From assembly GCF_000264995.1 (NCBI RefSeq), contig NW_006767439.1, positions 652,961 through 716,960 of the forward strand: a DNA stretch of 64,000 nt. The letters run 5' to 3'. Below are positions 46,901 through 58,480 of the stretch, piece by piece. Numbering within the stretch: position 1 is the first letter of the stretch; each line of letters begins with the position of its first letter. Made by a program: the position numbers and the translations under genes. The notes beneath the pieces were generated by a model that saw only the letters and a program-made list of their open reading frames with translations, was not told the DNA's origin and did not search any database. Source of the DNA: Punctularia strigosozonata HHB-11173 SS5 (taxonomy: Eukaryota; Basidiomycota; Agaricomycetes; Corticiales; Punctulariaceae).

Positions 46901-48369
46901 CCATGGAGTTTGTAATCTCCCAGGAGAAGACTAAGAAGAGCCCACTCGTGCTCTCCGAGTTTATGGGCATTGCCGGTAACATGAGCGAGGCCCTGCTTAT
47001 CAACCCTTGGAACCTCGGTGTATGTTTCGATCGATGGCCAATTATCCCCGCTTGATGCTGATCGTGCGAAACAGGATGTGACCGCGGCGATCAACCGAGG
47101 TTTGCTGATGCCTCAACAGGAGAAGGAGCGACGCCACGCTGCTCTCTACAAGACCGTCACCACCCACACTTCGCACACCTGGGCCGCGATCCTCGTCAGA
47201 ATGCTCCTTGGTCAAGTCAGCGCCCAGGGGCTCGCCCGGCGCACTCCCGTCCTCCCCCGCGAGAAGATGCAGAGCATGTACGAGAAGGCGAACAAGCGGC
47301 TATTCCTCTTCGACTACGACGGCACGCTCGCGCCGATCGTCAAGGTGCCGTCTATGGCGGTGCCCTCGGAGGCGACTCTCGAGGCGCTCACGAAGCTGAG
47401 CGAGGACCCAAAGAACGTGGTGTACATTATCTCGGGCCGCGATGGCGCTTTCCTCGAGACGCACCTTGGCCACTTGAAGAAATTGGGCATGTCGGCGGAG
47501 CACGGTGGCTTTGTCCGTGCTCCGGGCGATGCGGAGTGGCATAACTTCACGGAGTCGCTTGACATGAGTTGGATGAGCGAAGTCCACGAGATCTTCCAGT
47601 ACTACACCGAGGTTCGTTCCCAAATTCGATGGCTGTATTCCTTACCTGATACTGAATGCACTCATCGTAGCGGACCACCGGAAGCTCGATTGAAGTAAAG
47701 AAGAGCTCTATCACTTGGCATTACCGGAACAGCGATCCCGAGTGGGGGTGAGTGGCGGCGGCGTATCTCTCTGCGTAAACCTATTTAAATACCTTGCAGC
47801 CAATTCCAGTGCATGCAATGCCAGGACCTGCTCGAGAACAACCTCGTCCACAAGCGACCTATTGAGGTGCTCGTGGGCAAGAAGAACCTCGAAGTCCGCC
47901 CTATAGCTGTCAACAAGGTAAGCAGCCTGAACGGAACTGTCGACTCAGTGAGCTGACGTTACGCCATTCGATAGGGCGAGATCGTCAAGCGGATCCTATA
48001 CCAGAACCCTGACGCCGACTTCGTGTTCTGTGCAGGTGATGATAAGGTTAGTCAGATGCCATCATCCATTGCATTCATTCGCATGTTCTGATAGTCGTCT
48101 CGCAGACCGACGAGGACATGTTCCGGGCTTTGCTATTCCCTACGAATACTCAGAAGCTGTCTATGGAACCGCCGCTTTCCGTGACGCTTCTGGAAAAGGA
48201 CCCGTCGCGGTTTGGCGTCGTCGACCTCGCGCTCACGCTCGACGCCATATTCACGACGGCCGTTGGCCACAGTAGCAAACGGACACTCGCATCGTGGCAC
48301 GTCACCAGCCCGGAGGCCGTCGTTGAGAGCATGCTGCACTTGGTGAAGGGCGACCTCGGCACGCAGTAA
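43945..48369 (+). CDS. tps2: Trehalose-6-phosphate phosphatase (Tps2-type, GT20 + HAD)
   Basis: A large gene with more than ten introns, beginning MDSFSQPQPLPSDSLAEV and ending KGDLGTQ. Tps2 dephosphorylates trehalose-6-phosphate to trehalose as part of the synthase complex. The N-terminal GT20 domain carries VHDYHLLLVPKQL, VVGLFVHTPFPSSEVFR and TPFRDGMNTTSMEFV; as in other Tps2 proteins it probably serves as a scaffold. The C-terminal HAD phosphatase has all motifs: FLFDYDGTLAPI (DxD nucleophile), YIISGRDG, SAEHGGFVRAPG and FCAGDDKTDEDMF. Most introns are 50-75 nt, but one (44787-45650, donor GTAAGT, acceptor GAACAG) is 864 nt and splits YCKT from TLWPLFHYLLWQD. A Ser/Ala-rich insert with PPSPPLTP sites lies after the first conserved strand. 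Confidence 0.92.
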
Positions 48370-48753
48370 GCAAAAAGACCGAGTTCGCCGACCATTGATG
48401 AAAGTCGTGTATGACGATTTAGAGGTTTACGATCACGCCTTTGACTTATCATAGATTCTGATAGTGGACGTAGTGGAAACAAGATGGACTACGAAGCGTT
48501 TGTATGTACCACGATAAACAATGTATTTGTTTACGCAATATATTCTATGTACATTGGCTACTGGCCGTTTGATGCTGAACTGTGTACAACAAATGTATGG
48601 ATGCAATGATCGTGATGTGACGATAGTAATAACCTATAGTTGCTATGCAGAATCGTAAATGTCCCATGACCAAATGCAAAGTAACGTGCAAGATGTGAGA
48701 GTTCGTAATGGTATATAGCACTCCGAACGAGTGAGGAGTGCGCAGCGAATCTT
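48370..48753. other. Convergent 3' region
   Basis: AT-rich spacer between the converging tps2 and the first seven-TM gene. Expected to hold both 3' ends. Confidence 0.5.
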
Positions 48754-50492
48754 CTAAACCGGAAGGTAGCTGGAATCCTTCTCTCCGCCATCGCCGAGAT
48801 CAGAATGCGAGCCGTGAACGCATGTCGGTTCCCTGCCGAAGGTGGTAATGGATGCTGTGTCATCGATTGTATCTAGTGGATGGATATTCGTCGGCATCGG
48901 AGCAGGTCGCGTTGGGATGGTGCGCAGATATCCGTCGGAGTCCATCTGCGTGGCAAGACAATCAACGAGCCATACTCAGCAGGTGGATCGGAGCTCACAC
49001 TCAGCACTGCTGGGTCTTGTTTTCCATCGACTGTGAAGGCAGTTGTCGGCTGCTGTGCATTGCGTCCTGGCCCAAAATGAAGTGTCGACTCGCGGGCGAG
49101 TCCAGTTGGCTGCTCAGGTGGGGTAATATAGTAGGACAGCCGTCGAACAGCGCGTGAGGCTGCAATCTGACATGGTTCAATCAGCTGTCCGACTACACAC
49201 TCCAGATGCCTGACGTATGTACCGTGGAAACAATCGCGGCTGAACATGAAGGAAGCGAGGCTAAGCACTGCTAGACCGCGTCGTGTCTGGCTGAGAGCTC
49301 ACCAGGCACATTGGCAATGATGGACATGACCGCGTTCAGGTTCAGAAGCATGAATACCTGCTGAGAAATTGAGAAACGGCGACTCCAGGTATAAGCATGC
49401 CATCCCACGCACTGTCGCGATCAAGTTGGCGAGGAAACTATGTTACAGTTTGCATCAGTTAGGATACCGGGACGGTAAGAGATTGTTTCGCATACGCTAA
49501 AACGAAGTAGATCAGACCATCGCCAAAGACCAGATTCACGAGCTTGCTCCGGGCCGCCTTAGGAAAAGCAAGCTTCACCGCAGAAAGGCTGAGAACGATG
49601 AGGTCGAAGATCATAGTGTAAATGAAAGAGATCGCTAGCAGCTTGTTGCTCGTCTGTGTGATAACACAGCCTTGACCAGGGAAATATGCTGCTTTGAGGA
49701 GGATACCTGTCACGGTGACGGAATGTGAGCGAGGGAAGCTCGGTGTGGCTACTGTAGAACGTACCGTGGAGAAGGAGCGACCAATGACCGAGAATAATGA
49801 CCACGAGAGGAACAACGATGTACCAGCGTTGAGCCCAGACAGCCATACTGGACGAAAGGTTCAATATCAACCATATCATGTACTCCCTGTCAAGCGTACG
49901 TTCGTATCGAGAGATTGATACTTGCAAAACCAACTGCTGCATTGCCAAAGCACTGGTTGAAAGTGTACAAAGCTTGACAGTTCAATTTGCTGCGAAATAT
50001 AGTGGTGTGAATGACGAGTATATACAATAGTCAACGAGTTGGGTTGCGCACGATGTCACATTAAGCGCAATGGCTCTGTGGCGCATAAGAACTTGACGCT
50101 GCCACACCAGGTGCACACGACTTACATTCCAATCAGTGCAAACAAGAGGCAATATCGTCCGAGGAAGTAGAATATCTGCGCAGTCATTGGATTGTTTTCG
50201 ATCATGTATGTAGCAATGACACCGACCATTGGCCACCCAAATCGACGTTTGCCCCGAACAAAAGAAAGGTCGAAGTCCAGCGATGTCGCCCATTCCCAAC
50301 TACACAAAGCTTATTAATATTATTGGCCAGCGCACAAATCGTTGTACTTACATATACAGTCCTAACAGTGTGTGCATGAAATTGTTGAAAGCCACTGAAT
50401 CGTCCAGCTGTCAGTGAATGCAGTCGGGGAAGTGAAGATTGGCACCCACCTGAATCTCTTCCGATCTCTGAGGGCAGAGTCCAGTTGGTCAT
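48754..50492 (-). CDS. Seven-TM membrane protein of a basidiomycete family (copy A)
   Basis: A multi-exon gene from MTNWTLPSEIGRDS (50492) to a stop at 48754. Membrane-spanning segments are clear: NFMHTLLGLY, then WEWATSLDFDLSFVRGKRRF, IFYFLGRYCLLFALIGM, LNCQALYTFNQCFGNAAVGF, AVWAQRWYIVVPLVVIILGH, the loop GQGCVITQTSNKLLAISFIY, a helix LIVLSLSAVKLAFP, GDGLIYFVLA, FLANLIATVFMLLNLNAVM, and a Ser/Pro-rich tail. The W-E-x-x-TSLDF and ALYTFNQ signatures recur in copies B, C and partly D nearby. I recognise the family from many mushroom genomes but know no function; a receptor or transporter role would be a guess. The last intron ends at 48946 before MDSDGYLRTIP. Confidence 0.78.
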
Positions 50493-53364
50493 GGTGCAGG
50501 GCTGGGTATCAACGGACGAGGAAGGGGGGAAGAGCGTAGCGAGGAGTATGGTCAGCAAGGACTGATATTTACAGCGCGCGGCGGGCTTTCATGAAGCCTA
50601 GTTAAGGTCGACGACGTGCTAAACGAGTGGTGTGAACGGCGGTACGACGGCACAAACGCTCGGATGTGTAGGATCGAAGCTTCGCCCGGCCAGGAAGTTG
50701 CTTGGATGCGGATTCAGTACTTCGCGAAGTTGCCAGATACGGGCAAGTCCGATCGAGAACCACTTTTCCACCTGGGAGCCCGTCAACTGAGAACGGAAAT
50801 GGTTGGTATGTGCCTAAGTCGTGACTGTACAAGGTGAACGTTACTGGGCTATCGGGTATATACGGCGCAGATCTGTATTACATACCTTCAGCTCAGACAT
50901 GACGCGTCAACGTCTCGGATGTTGGCTCTGGAGCGAGGTTCTCAGAGCCAATTGTATACCATCCTTAGTCCGCCGAAGAGGAGCAAAAGGGCGTTCAACT
51001 TCAACGCAGACCAGAATCCTGCGTGAGATAAGAGGAAGGGCCATGAGACTGAGTCTGCGAGACCTGAGTTTCGTGCAAGCCACGTTGGCGCCCCCGTATG
51101 GCGAACGGACTGGCTCGGCTGCTCTAGCTTGCTATGGAGAAAGGATTCACTATCCGTCGCATGGCTACATACTGAAGGGTTACTCGGGGTTACCGGTCCT
51201 CGACGTTGCTGGTGGTGAGCGCCTCGGACCTCGGCAGTACAGACATCGTGACCACGCACAAGCCACACGGTTACACTTGTTCACACGGACCGCGAATTTA
51301 TGTGCGAGCTCGAGCCCTGCATGCTTCTGCTGCCATGTTCCCGGTTTCCCTTGCAGCGTTTTCATGTCCAGGAGATTAAATCCCACCCACTCCTTGTTAT
51401 CTATTGGCATCTGATGGATCCGGATATAGCAGGTCAGTACGGCACGATACTCGAGCGTCAGATAATGTACTGCGTACATGGACACCCCGTCTTGAGCCCT
51501 GACTAGCACAAAGGACGCAGCATATATTTATTCGCTTCGTAGACGGTGGACCTCGATGCGTGATTTTCTCAGTCCTGAGAACGTTGCAGCCACGAAATGT
51601 TCGTGTTGCATCCCCCTTGTAATGAACTTGACGTCCGACCTCCGTGCATCTACCGCTTTTTCCGACGGAACGACCTGCTGTTCCAGCATCTTCACGTCCG
51701 TGCCATTCTGATTCGGATCATGGACGATCGTTCCAATTGCGATCAGGTGCCGGCTTCCGGAAGGGTCGTTTGCCAGACGTGAATATCATTTGGTGAGGCC
51801 CAGATATACATGCATCATCGATGACAACAACTGAACGAGATAACGAGGGGTTAGCAATAAGTATTATGAACGGAGGCATGTGCAACGTACCTTTCGCAAC
51901 GGTACCGTGGTCATCCCGCGTTACGTCCCCCTTATTGAGTCTCATGGCCATTTGACGATGTATAATCAATTCGGCCTGACGTGTAACTGTGTGATCATTG
52001 TGGACTCTAGCGATTTGGTGACCTCTACACTTTCGCAAACCGACGAAACCGACGAAGCGCAGAGTTTTTCGAACCTGCAAAGCGTTCAAATTTTCCGCCT
52101 CGGTCCTTTATTCCATGCGAGGGCGTTATAGGTGTGATTTCAGCGCTTCAGAACGAACGGTTTCTGGGTGTGTAGATGTTGTGCAGAGTCTGAGTCTCAA
52201 GGTAGAAAGCTAAGTCCGTATCAAAACCTAGGCGCTATGGATAGTGTCGTCTCTCCGACAGCAACGACACGGATACTCAGAGAACTTCCTTTGGAAATGG
52301 CATTGTCGTGAAAGAAAGTCGATAGGACAGGGACAAGACCACCAGAGATTCAGAACCCACCTGAAATAGAAACCCCCCCTACAGTGCGGTTACCAGTCAC
52401 ATGCCTCATGAAACCCGGTGAAACATTTTATCACCGTAATAACCACCGTGGCCACTTCGCTGTCTGCAATACACGCTATAGTTATGTGCTTCGCTTGTTC
52501 ACCCGTTCGTCTTGAAACCACTTCTCTCGGCCAGAGTCCTGTGGAGCAGACCAAGCAGATAAAGTTCTCCGCAAGCTCGCTGAGTATGTCTATCCGAACA
52601 GCACGCGGGACATCCAAACCTGCAGCTTCAGTCTGAGGTGTTCACGGCCGCAAGCCTGGAATAGGGCCGTCAGACGAGGACTACTGGAAGTTCAAGACCC
52701 CGCTCTCTCATCTTGGTGAGAATGAGTACGTTTGATGGCACGGTTGCAATGAAGGCACATTGTAACGATTGACTGAGAAGGCTGTACCGCAATGTGCCGA
52801 TGTCCTGTGTCAATGACGAGTCGTCGTTGACCTCAGTTTCGTCTGATGCAGATAACGAAACACCGGCAACGGAGACTAAGACTGGGATACCCCGCGGTAA
52901 GGAAGCAGTTCGGCAACGCTGCAACGTAGTCGGCGGGGACACTAGACAGCGGTTCCTGTCCGAGATGATGCTACCTCTGTCTTGAATGACCACCGGTCTC
53001 CTCTGCGTGGAACCTGTCGTTCGCAAACAAGGACATCCTTGTCATGACCAAGGCTCAAACTTAGGATGGGATGCGATTGTTTCATCTAGGACTTCTGCAA
53101 GAGGCGTGCAGACATCGTTACGCGTCTCACAATGTATTTTTGATCTCTTTTCAAGTTGATTCCTGATTATCGCCAGCTGCCATTTGAGGGTTCCCGGAAT
53201 TCTATTGCCATGCGAAGCGTGGACGATGCCACGGCGCCCAATCTCACTCGCCGGACTTGACGGATATTACCATGAGCTAAAAGGCATCCACATCAGCTCG
53301 GACCCCGATCGATTATATCCTTTCCGGATCTGCTTCCAACGCAACTCCATTCACCAAGCTCGCT
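50493..53364. other. Stretch between seven-TM copies A and B, no gene recognised
   Basis: About 2.9 kb. Several frames of 60-200 codons exist on both strands (for example 50821-51414 plus, 52670-53026 minus) but none shows the signatures of the flanking family or any other. Remnants of decayed family members may lie here but could not be supported. Confidence 0.35.
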
Positions 53365-54933
53365 ATGGTGAACTGGCATTCTCTCAAGGAGCTCGCCACG
53401 GATACCGGTACGTACAACTCCTTCCTTGTGGCAACGCCGGAGACCTGAGATCTGGGAGTCAAGTTGCTTTCCAGAATCTGGTGCATTCGCTCCTCGGGCT
53501 GTATTTATGGGAGTTCGTTACCTCGCTTGACTTCGACTGGGATATTATAAAGGGCAAGAAGAAGTTTCGGTGGCCATTGGCAAGTGTATTGTTCATATGA
53601 GCACCGGTGCGGTGATACTGACGAAATCGCCCTCACCAGGTATTCTACTTCGCGGGGCGCTACCTGCTTCTGTTCTCGATGATAGGAATGTAAACGACTG
53701 CTTTGGCAGACAAGTGTTTCGTATTGTTCACGCCTTTCCAGCGCTATTGCTATCGATACGAAGAATCCGTCCATGGACTGTCAGGCGTTGTACACCTTCA
53801 ATCAGCTGGCGGGCAACTCCGCGGTGGGGCTGGCTAGCATCAATCTGTCTTTGAGGACGTAGGTCCATATTACAGTCTGTCCGATTACCGCTTCTTATCT
53901 TATGTTTGCTAGTATCGCTCTGTGGAACCAAAAAGGCACAATCATTGCGCTCCTTCTTCTGATTATCCTCGGTCACTGGTCCCTGATATTACAAGGCTAG
54001 GACGTACTCCTTTCAGATTTGGCGCCTGATTAACATGTCCGATAGGTGAATTGCTGCAAGCTGAATATGTGCACGGCTCTGGCTGCGTTATCACGAAGAC
54101 CAACAACACGGTCCTCGCGGCAATATTCATATACTCGATGGGTTTTGATTTCACGGTGCTAATGCTCAGGTTCGAATAACCCTCCTTGGTAGACGTGATC
54201 TACCGTGTCCTGACTAGACGCCCACAGCGCATGGAAACTTGCGTTCCCTTTTGAAGGACGCGGCAAACTCGTAACCATGTTGTTCAAGGATGGTCTTATC
54301 TACTTCATTATCGCGTGAGTGACCACGTCCAATACGATTCATAGCATGGTCAAGAGCTCCCGTTTCAGGTTTCTGTCCAATTTGGTCGCAACAATATTCA
54401 TGGTCCTTGATTTGAACCCCATAATGAACATCGTGCGTCCCTTTCGATCTTCGACAATTGTGTGGACATGTTATCGATATCGCTACCACGGTAGATTTTC
54501 AACGTCCCAGCTGCTGTAGCGAGCACGGTAAGTGTTAGTTTTGTTTTGATGTCGTTGATGACCTCGTTGAGCGTGTTGTCGTGGTCAGATCGTGGCGTGC
54601 CGAGTTGTTAGGCGATTGGCGAACTTTACACATCAAGATTCCGATGCGTTGTAAGCAGCATCATGCAAGCCTGGACCATGACGTGTGATCTAACTCTCTC
54701 CAGTGCCGGCTCGATGTCCATACCAGCTTTCCAAAGGAACACTGCGAGTGATATAAAGACTCTCCCTGATGGCGTGCATGTTAGGGTGGGTGTTTCTGTC
54801 TGCATATCTACTCATGATTCACAACGCATAGATGGAGACGTTCACCGTGAGGGATTCTACTTTCGATCTCTACGATGCTGCCTCCGAGATATCGCACGTT
54901 CCCGAGAGTCAAGGGAACGATCACATGCAGTAA
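53365..54933 (+). CDS. Seven-TM membrane protein, copy B, with two GC-AG introns
   Basis: An exon chain reads in frame from MVNWHSLKELATDTG to NDHMQ before a TAA at 54933. Conserved segments: FQNLVHSLLGLYLWEFVTSL then DFDWDIIKGKKKFRWPL, FYFAGRYLLLFSMIGM, MDCQALYTFNQLAGNSAVG, LWNQKGTIIALLLLIILGHW, GSGCVITKTNNTVLAAIFIY, KLAFPFEGRGKLVTMLFKDG, FLSNLVATIFMVLDLNPIM and IVACRVVRRL, then a polar tail with METFTVRDSTFDLYD. Two introns use GC donors: after RWPL (GCAAGT, near 53580) and after LILQ (GCTAGG, near 53995); copy A has a GT donor at the second site. The exon LLGLYLWEF is continuous here but split in copies A and C. It points opposite to A and C. Function unknown. Confidence 0.78.
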
Positions 54934-55273
54934 ACGATAAGGTGAATCTCATTTGTGGAATCTGCTCACAATGGTGCTGCTACGATCTGTTCGTCAATCG
55001 GTCCCGTCGTATTCACCCTGTACTACAATTATATTTGTCTCTTATGCCAGCTTTAATATATTACAAATACTTCAGACTGCTACTACGTTGAGACCAGGTG
55101 CTACGTTTACTGCTCGGGCTGAATTAGACTTCTCTATCAAGAGCCTTTTTGATGGTTTTTTCTCCGATCCGATTGCATGATATCAAGTAAGTTACGATTC
55201 AGACGATTTCGGCCGGATCAGGAAATGACGGTAACGAAATGCTTTCCCGCGTCTCAGCGTCCGGCGACTCAGG
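54934..55273. other. Convergent spacer between copies B and C
   Basis: Shared 3' region of two converging paralogues; nothing else seen. Confidence 0.5.
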
Positions 55274-56885
55274 CTAGGTTGGAGCAATCAGAATGGGAAT
55301 CGCGGCGCTATGTAAGAGACCGACCTCGTTGATAGTGGACCTTGGAACGAAGAAAGACGGCAAAGTCTTCTCCACCGAAGTCATATGCGATAGCCTTCGG
55401 CTATCCGGGAATCGAGGGGAGAACCGCATGACGACATCTGATGGAGCCACCAAGCTGCGAGAGAACGGGTGAGACTGGGCTAGGGGGTGGATTTAATGTC
55501 GACGATACGTACTCAGAGTCGGGTTTTTGCCTGAACAGGGCGAGCCTGCGGACTGCGCGAGAGGAGGCTATCTGAAGAGTAAAGAAGAGAGTTGTTACTA
55601 AAAGTGACAGACGTAAGTAGGATTATAGTTACGTTTGCGACGACTACGGCAGGTACGTTGAGGATTACGTCCATGACCGAGTTAAGATTCAGGAGCATGA
55701 CCACCTGCAGCAAATCAATATCAACATCTCATGCGACAATTTTCATACTTCGTTAACGTACCGAGGCTGCAAGATTGCCCAAGAATCTGAGTAAATGTGA
55801 ACTGGTATTCATGCGCGAGACCTTATAGTCAACTCACGAGATCGCGAAGTATATCATCCCGTCCCGGAAAAGGAGCTTCGTGACGGTCCAGCCACCCTGA
55901 GGGTAAGGTAACAATCTCCATGTATTGAGGCACATGATAAGGAAGTCGAAAGCCATGGTATAGATGAAGGAGATGGCGATGAGTCCCGTCTTGGCTTCGG
56001 TGATGATACATCCTTGATCGGGTATGTAGGTAGCGCGGAGGAGTGCTCCTACAAGTCACTCCAAAGTTGTAGTCACGCCTCAAGGAATCGGGGAATGGCG
56101 AGTACCTTGCAGTATAACAGCCCATTGCCCAAGGGAGAGGAAGATCACAAGGAAAGTGATGTATCGGTGTCGGTCCCATATCGCGATTCTACCGTGATCA
56201 ATGAGCAATCACTGGACCAAGAGATGTTGACTGTCCGTACGTTCGAATTGAAAGATTGATGGTAGAGAATCCTGCGGACGACATACCCGCAAGCTGGTGG
56301 ATGAAGCCTTGAGTAGATTCGAGGTTTCAATAGGCACGAATCCTACCTGATTGAAGGTGTACAGAGTCTGACAGTCTAACGGACTGCGAATCATTGGTTA
56401 TTTCATGCACTGTTCCGGATATGAGCCAAGCCATGCTCACTGCGTGGAGTCCAAAGCGATACAACTGTACGGTAGATGATGAATACGATGGAGCGTGATG
56501 GAGACCACCCAACAACTACTCACATGGTAATCAGAGTGGTCAACAACATGTACCGACCCAGAAAGTACGGAACCTATCAAGCCCATATTAGCCAGATGAA
56601 ATGTAGAGCGATCGTTTAGGCTCACCATCGGCCAACGAAGCCGACGCTTTCCACAGAGGAAGCTCCATTCGAAGTCGAGGGACATCAGGAACTCCCATCT
56701 GGCGTCGTTGTGAGGCAAGGGTACGAGAGCAGCATTCGATTACCATACCCATAGAGTCCAAGCATTGCATGCATAAGCTTGGCGAAGACATCTATTTCAT
56801 CGTCAACCTCGAGAGTCAAGCGCGATCTCCTGCTTTGCCCACTTTGATCGTATGCCAACACAGCCGGGGAGTTCCACAAAGTCAT
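55274..56885 (-). CDS. Seven-TM membrane protein, copy C
   Basis: Starts MTLWNSPAVLAYDQS at 56885. The chain keeps frame through KLMHAMLGLYG, WEFLMSLDFEWSFLCGKRRL, VPYFLGRYMLLTTLITM, LDCQTLYTFNQ, LAGMSSAGFSTINLSIRT, WDRHRYITFLVIFLSLGQW, DQGCIITEAKTGLIAISFIY, LLFRDGMIYFAIS, FLGNLAAS, VVMLLNLNSVMDVILNVPAV and SSRAVRRLALF. The extra intron between FNQ and LAG is absent from copy B. The polar C-terminal tail is uncertain: splicing at a GTACGT donor carries the frame to 55274 (DLVAPSDVVMRF...), while reading straight on stops at 55401. More divergent from A and B than they are from each other. Confidence 0.72.
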
Positions 56886-57614
56886 TTTGGAAGATCGGAG
56901 CCACTAGTTGCAAAGGAGCGGAGAGTATGGGCTTCTCTTGCGGAAGGAAGAGGAGACCGGGAAGGTGAGATGGGAGTCTGCCTCTTCATATAGCGAACGC
57001 GTACAAGCTCATGCCAGCGGAAAACAGATTGATACGCCGAGGGAGGTGCAAGAAGTCCTTAACTCGCAGCGGGAAGCCCACCTATTTTCGTCGACATGCA
57101 GCACCTTTCAGTCGGCTCATGACCTTATGGCCAGAGGGAAGGATCCAGGCTAGCACGACAGACACGAGGCTAGCTCAAAACAACCCCACGCCCGTTTGGA
57201 GTTTCGCATTCGCGCGGCCGCGGCGGAGGGAGCGAGTGCCGAATGGGACCGAAATGCATGTGAGAGCGGAGAAGCTGCGTCGATAGAGGGATAGAAGCTA
57301 CCTTTTAGTCCTGACATACGCACCTCCAAGGTTTCGGAGGATGACAAAGACTGGTGGCAAACGCCGTCGGGTCAGAGGGCTTCGAGGAACATCGCGATAT
57401 CTGTATCCTCCTTGAAGGCCGGAGAACTATAACGAGTACTAGAGGCTGATCTCGGTCCGCCTACGGGAACGACATCAACCTCTTTGTCATGGCTTTGAAT
57501 CCGAATCTCGCAATCGCTGGGTTGTACGACGTCGCACATGCCATATACATTTGCGTCTGAGGCGAATCACATTGTTTACAGCGAGACTTCCCTGACCCGA
57601 CGTATTCACATCAC
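56886..57614. other. Intergenic, no gene seen
   Basis: About 0.7 kb upstream of copy C with a small GC-rich patch (GCGGCCGCGGCGG near 57220). No gene supported. Confidence 0.45.
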
Positions 57615-58480
57615 TCAATTGAACTCCTCTTGCAAGGCGCCATTTCGAGGCATTGGGGCCAGCGCGGAGGATTCGTGATGCTCGCCGGCTGAACTAGTAC
57701 CCGGCTGTTTCTTCGTCATCGGCAAGCTTGCTCGTCGGCGAAAGTGCCACCCGATTAAACCAGGTGGGGTTAGCGTCCCCCGTCTCTCAAAACGCTCAGT
57801 CGCCACATCCAATGGCATCAAGTAGCTAACATCCAGAAATAATCCAGGGCTATCAGGTACTCGAAACATATACTAACGTGGCCGAACGTACCTTGGTACC
57901 CGAAGCCGCTCGGTCGGCGAACTGCGCGTGAAGCAGCAACCTTGAAGACAGAAAGCTTCCACGACGATGGTCGGATACCCACATATGATGCTCGCATCCG
58001 CTATCGCCACGGCCGGTGTGGTGCTCAAAACGTCCATCACGGGGTTGAGACGGAGAAGTACAGTCACAACCTGAAGAGGTCGGGTCAGCATCATCCTCGG
58101 GGAGTCAGAAGAGTTCGTGCCGTTACCTTGTGTCAGCGCGGCAAGGAACCCCAAAAGGACTGAACGGATGCGGATAGTAATTGTCAGCACGGGTGGCGCG
58201 AAGCACCCCCATTCAGTTCTTTGGCGCATTGATGCGCACGATGAAGGTGTGCGGGACGATTTTGGAACAGAGGGCGGGCGATCGTACCCGCCACGTCAGA
58301 AAGATGGGCCACGAGGCCGTAGCTGCCAGTAAATGAGGCAAAGTGCGATGAATCCGAAGGCCATCGCATCTACAAAGGCGAAGTCAATATAACGTCGATT
58401 CCTTTCAGTGTTTTCCCTGTCTGCAAAATGGCTGGAACGAGAGGGCATGGTTCCATTTCATAATAGCGACAATGTACGTC
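57615..58480 (-). pseudogene. Degraded seven-TM family member (copy D)
   Basis: Only the C-terminal half is recognisable. A helix resembling the family's sixth (FAFVDAMAFGFIALCLIYW) lies near 58330-58400. The segment VVTVLLRLNPVMDVLSTTPA, which aligns with VVMLLNLNSVMDVILNVPA of copy C, lies near 58000-58075. AASRAVRRPSGFGYQ follows after a CAAG acceptor, and a polar tail is open to 57615. The WExxTSLDF and ALYTFNQ blocks are missing upstream, and the part between the two recognisable pieces does not stay in one frame. Best read as a 5'-truncated, frame-damaged paralogue; a very divergent gene is less likely. Confidence 0.5.

Noticed and set aside
50821-53026. Frames of 60-200 codons between seven-TM copies A and B, looked at as possible decayed family members
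   Set aside because: None contains the TSLDF, ALYTFNQ or LNLNxVM blocks, so no homology could be supported.
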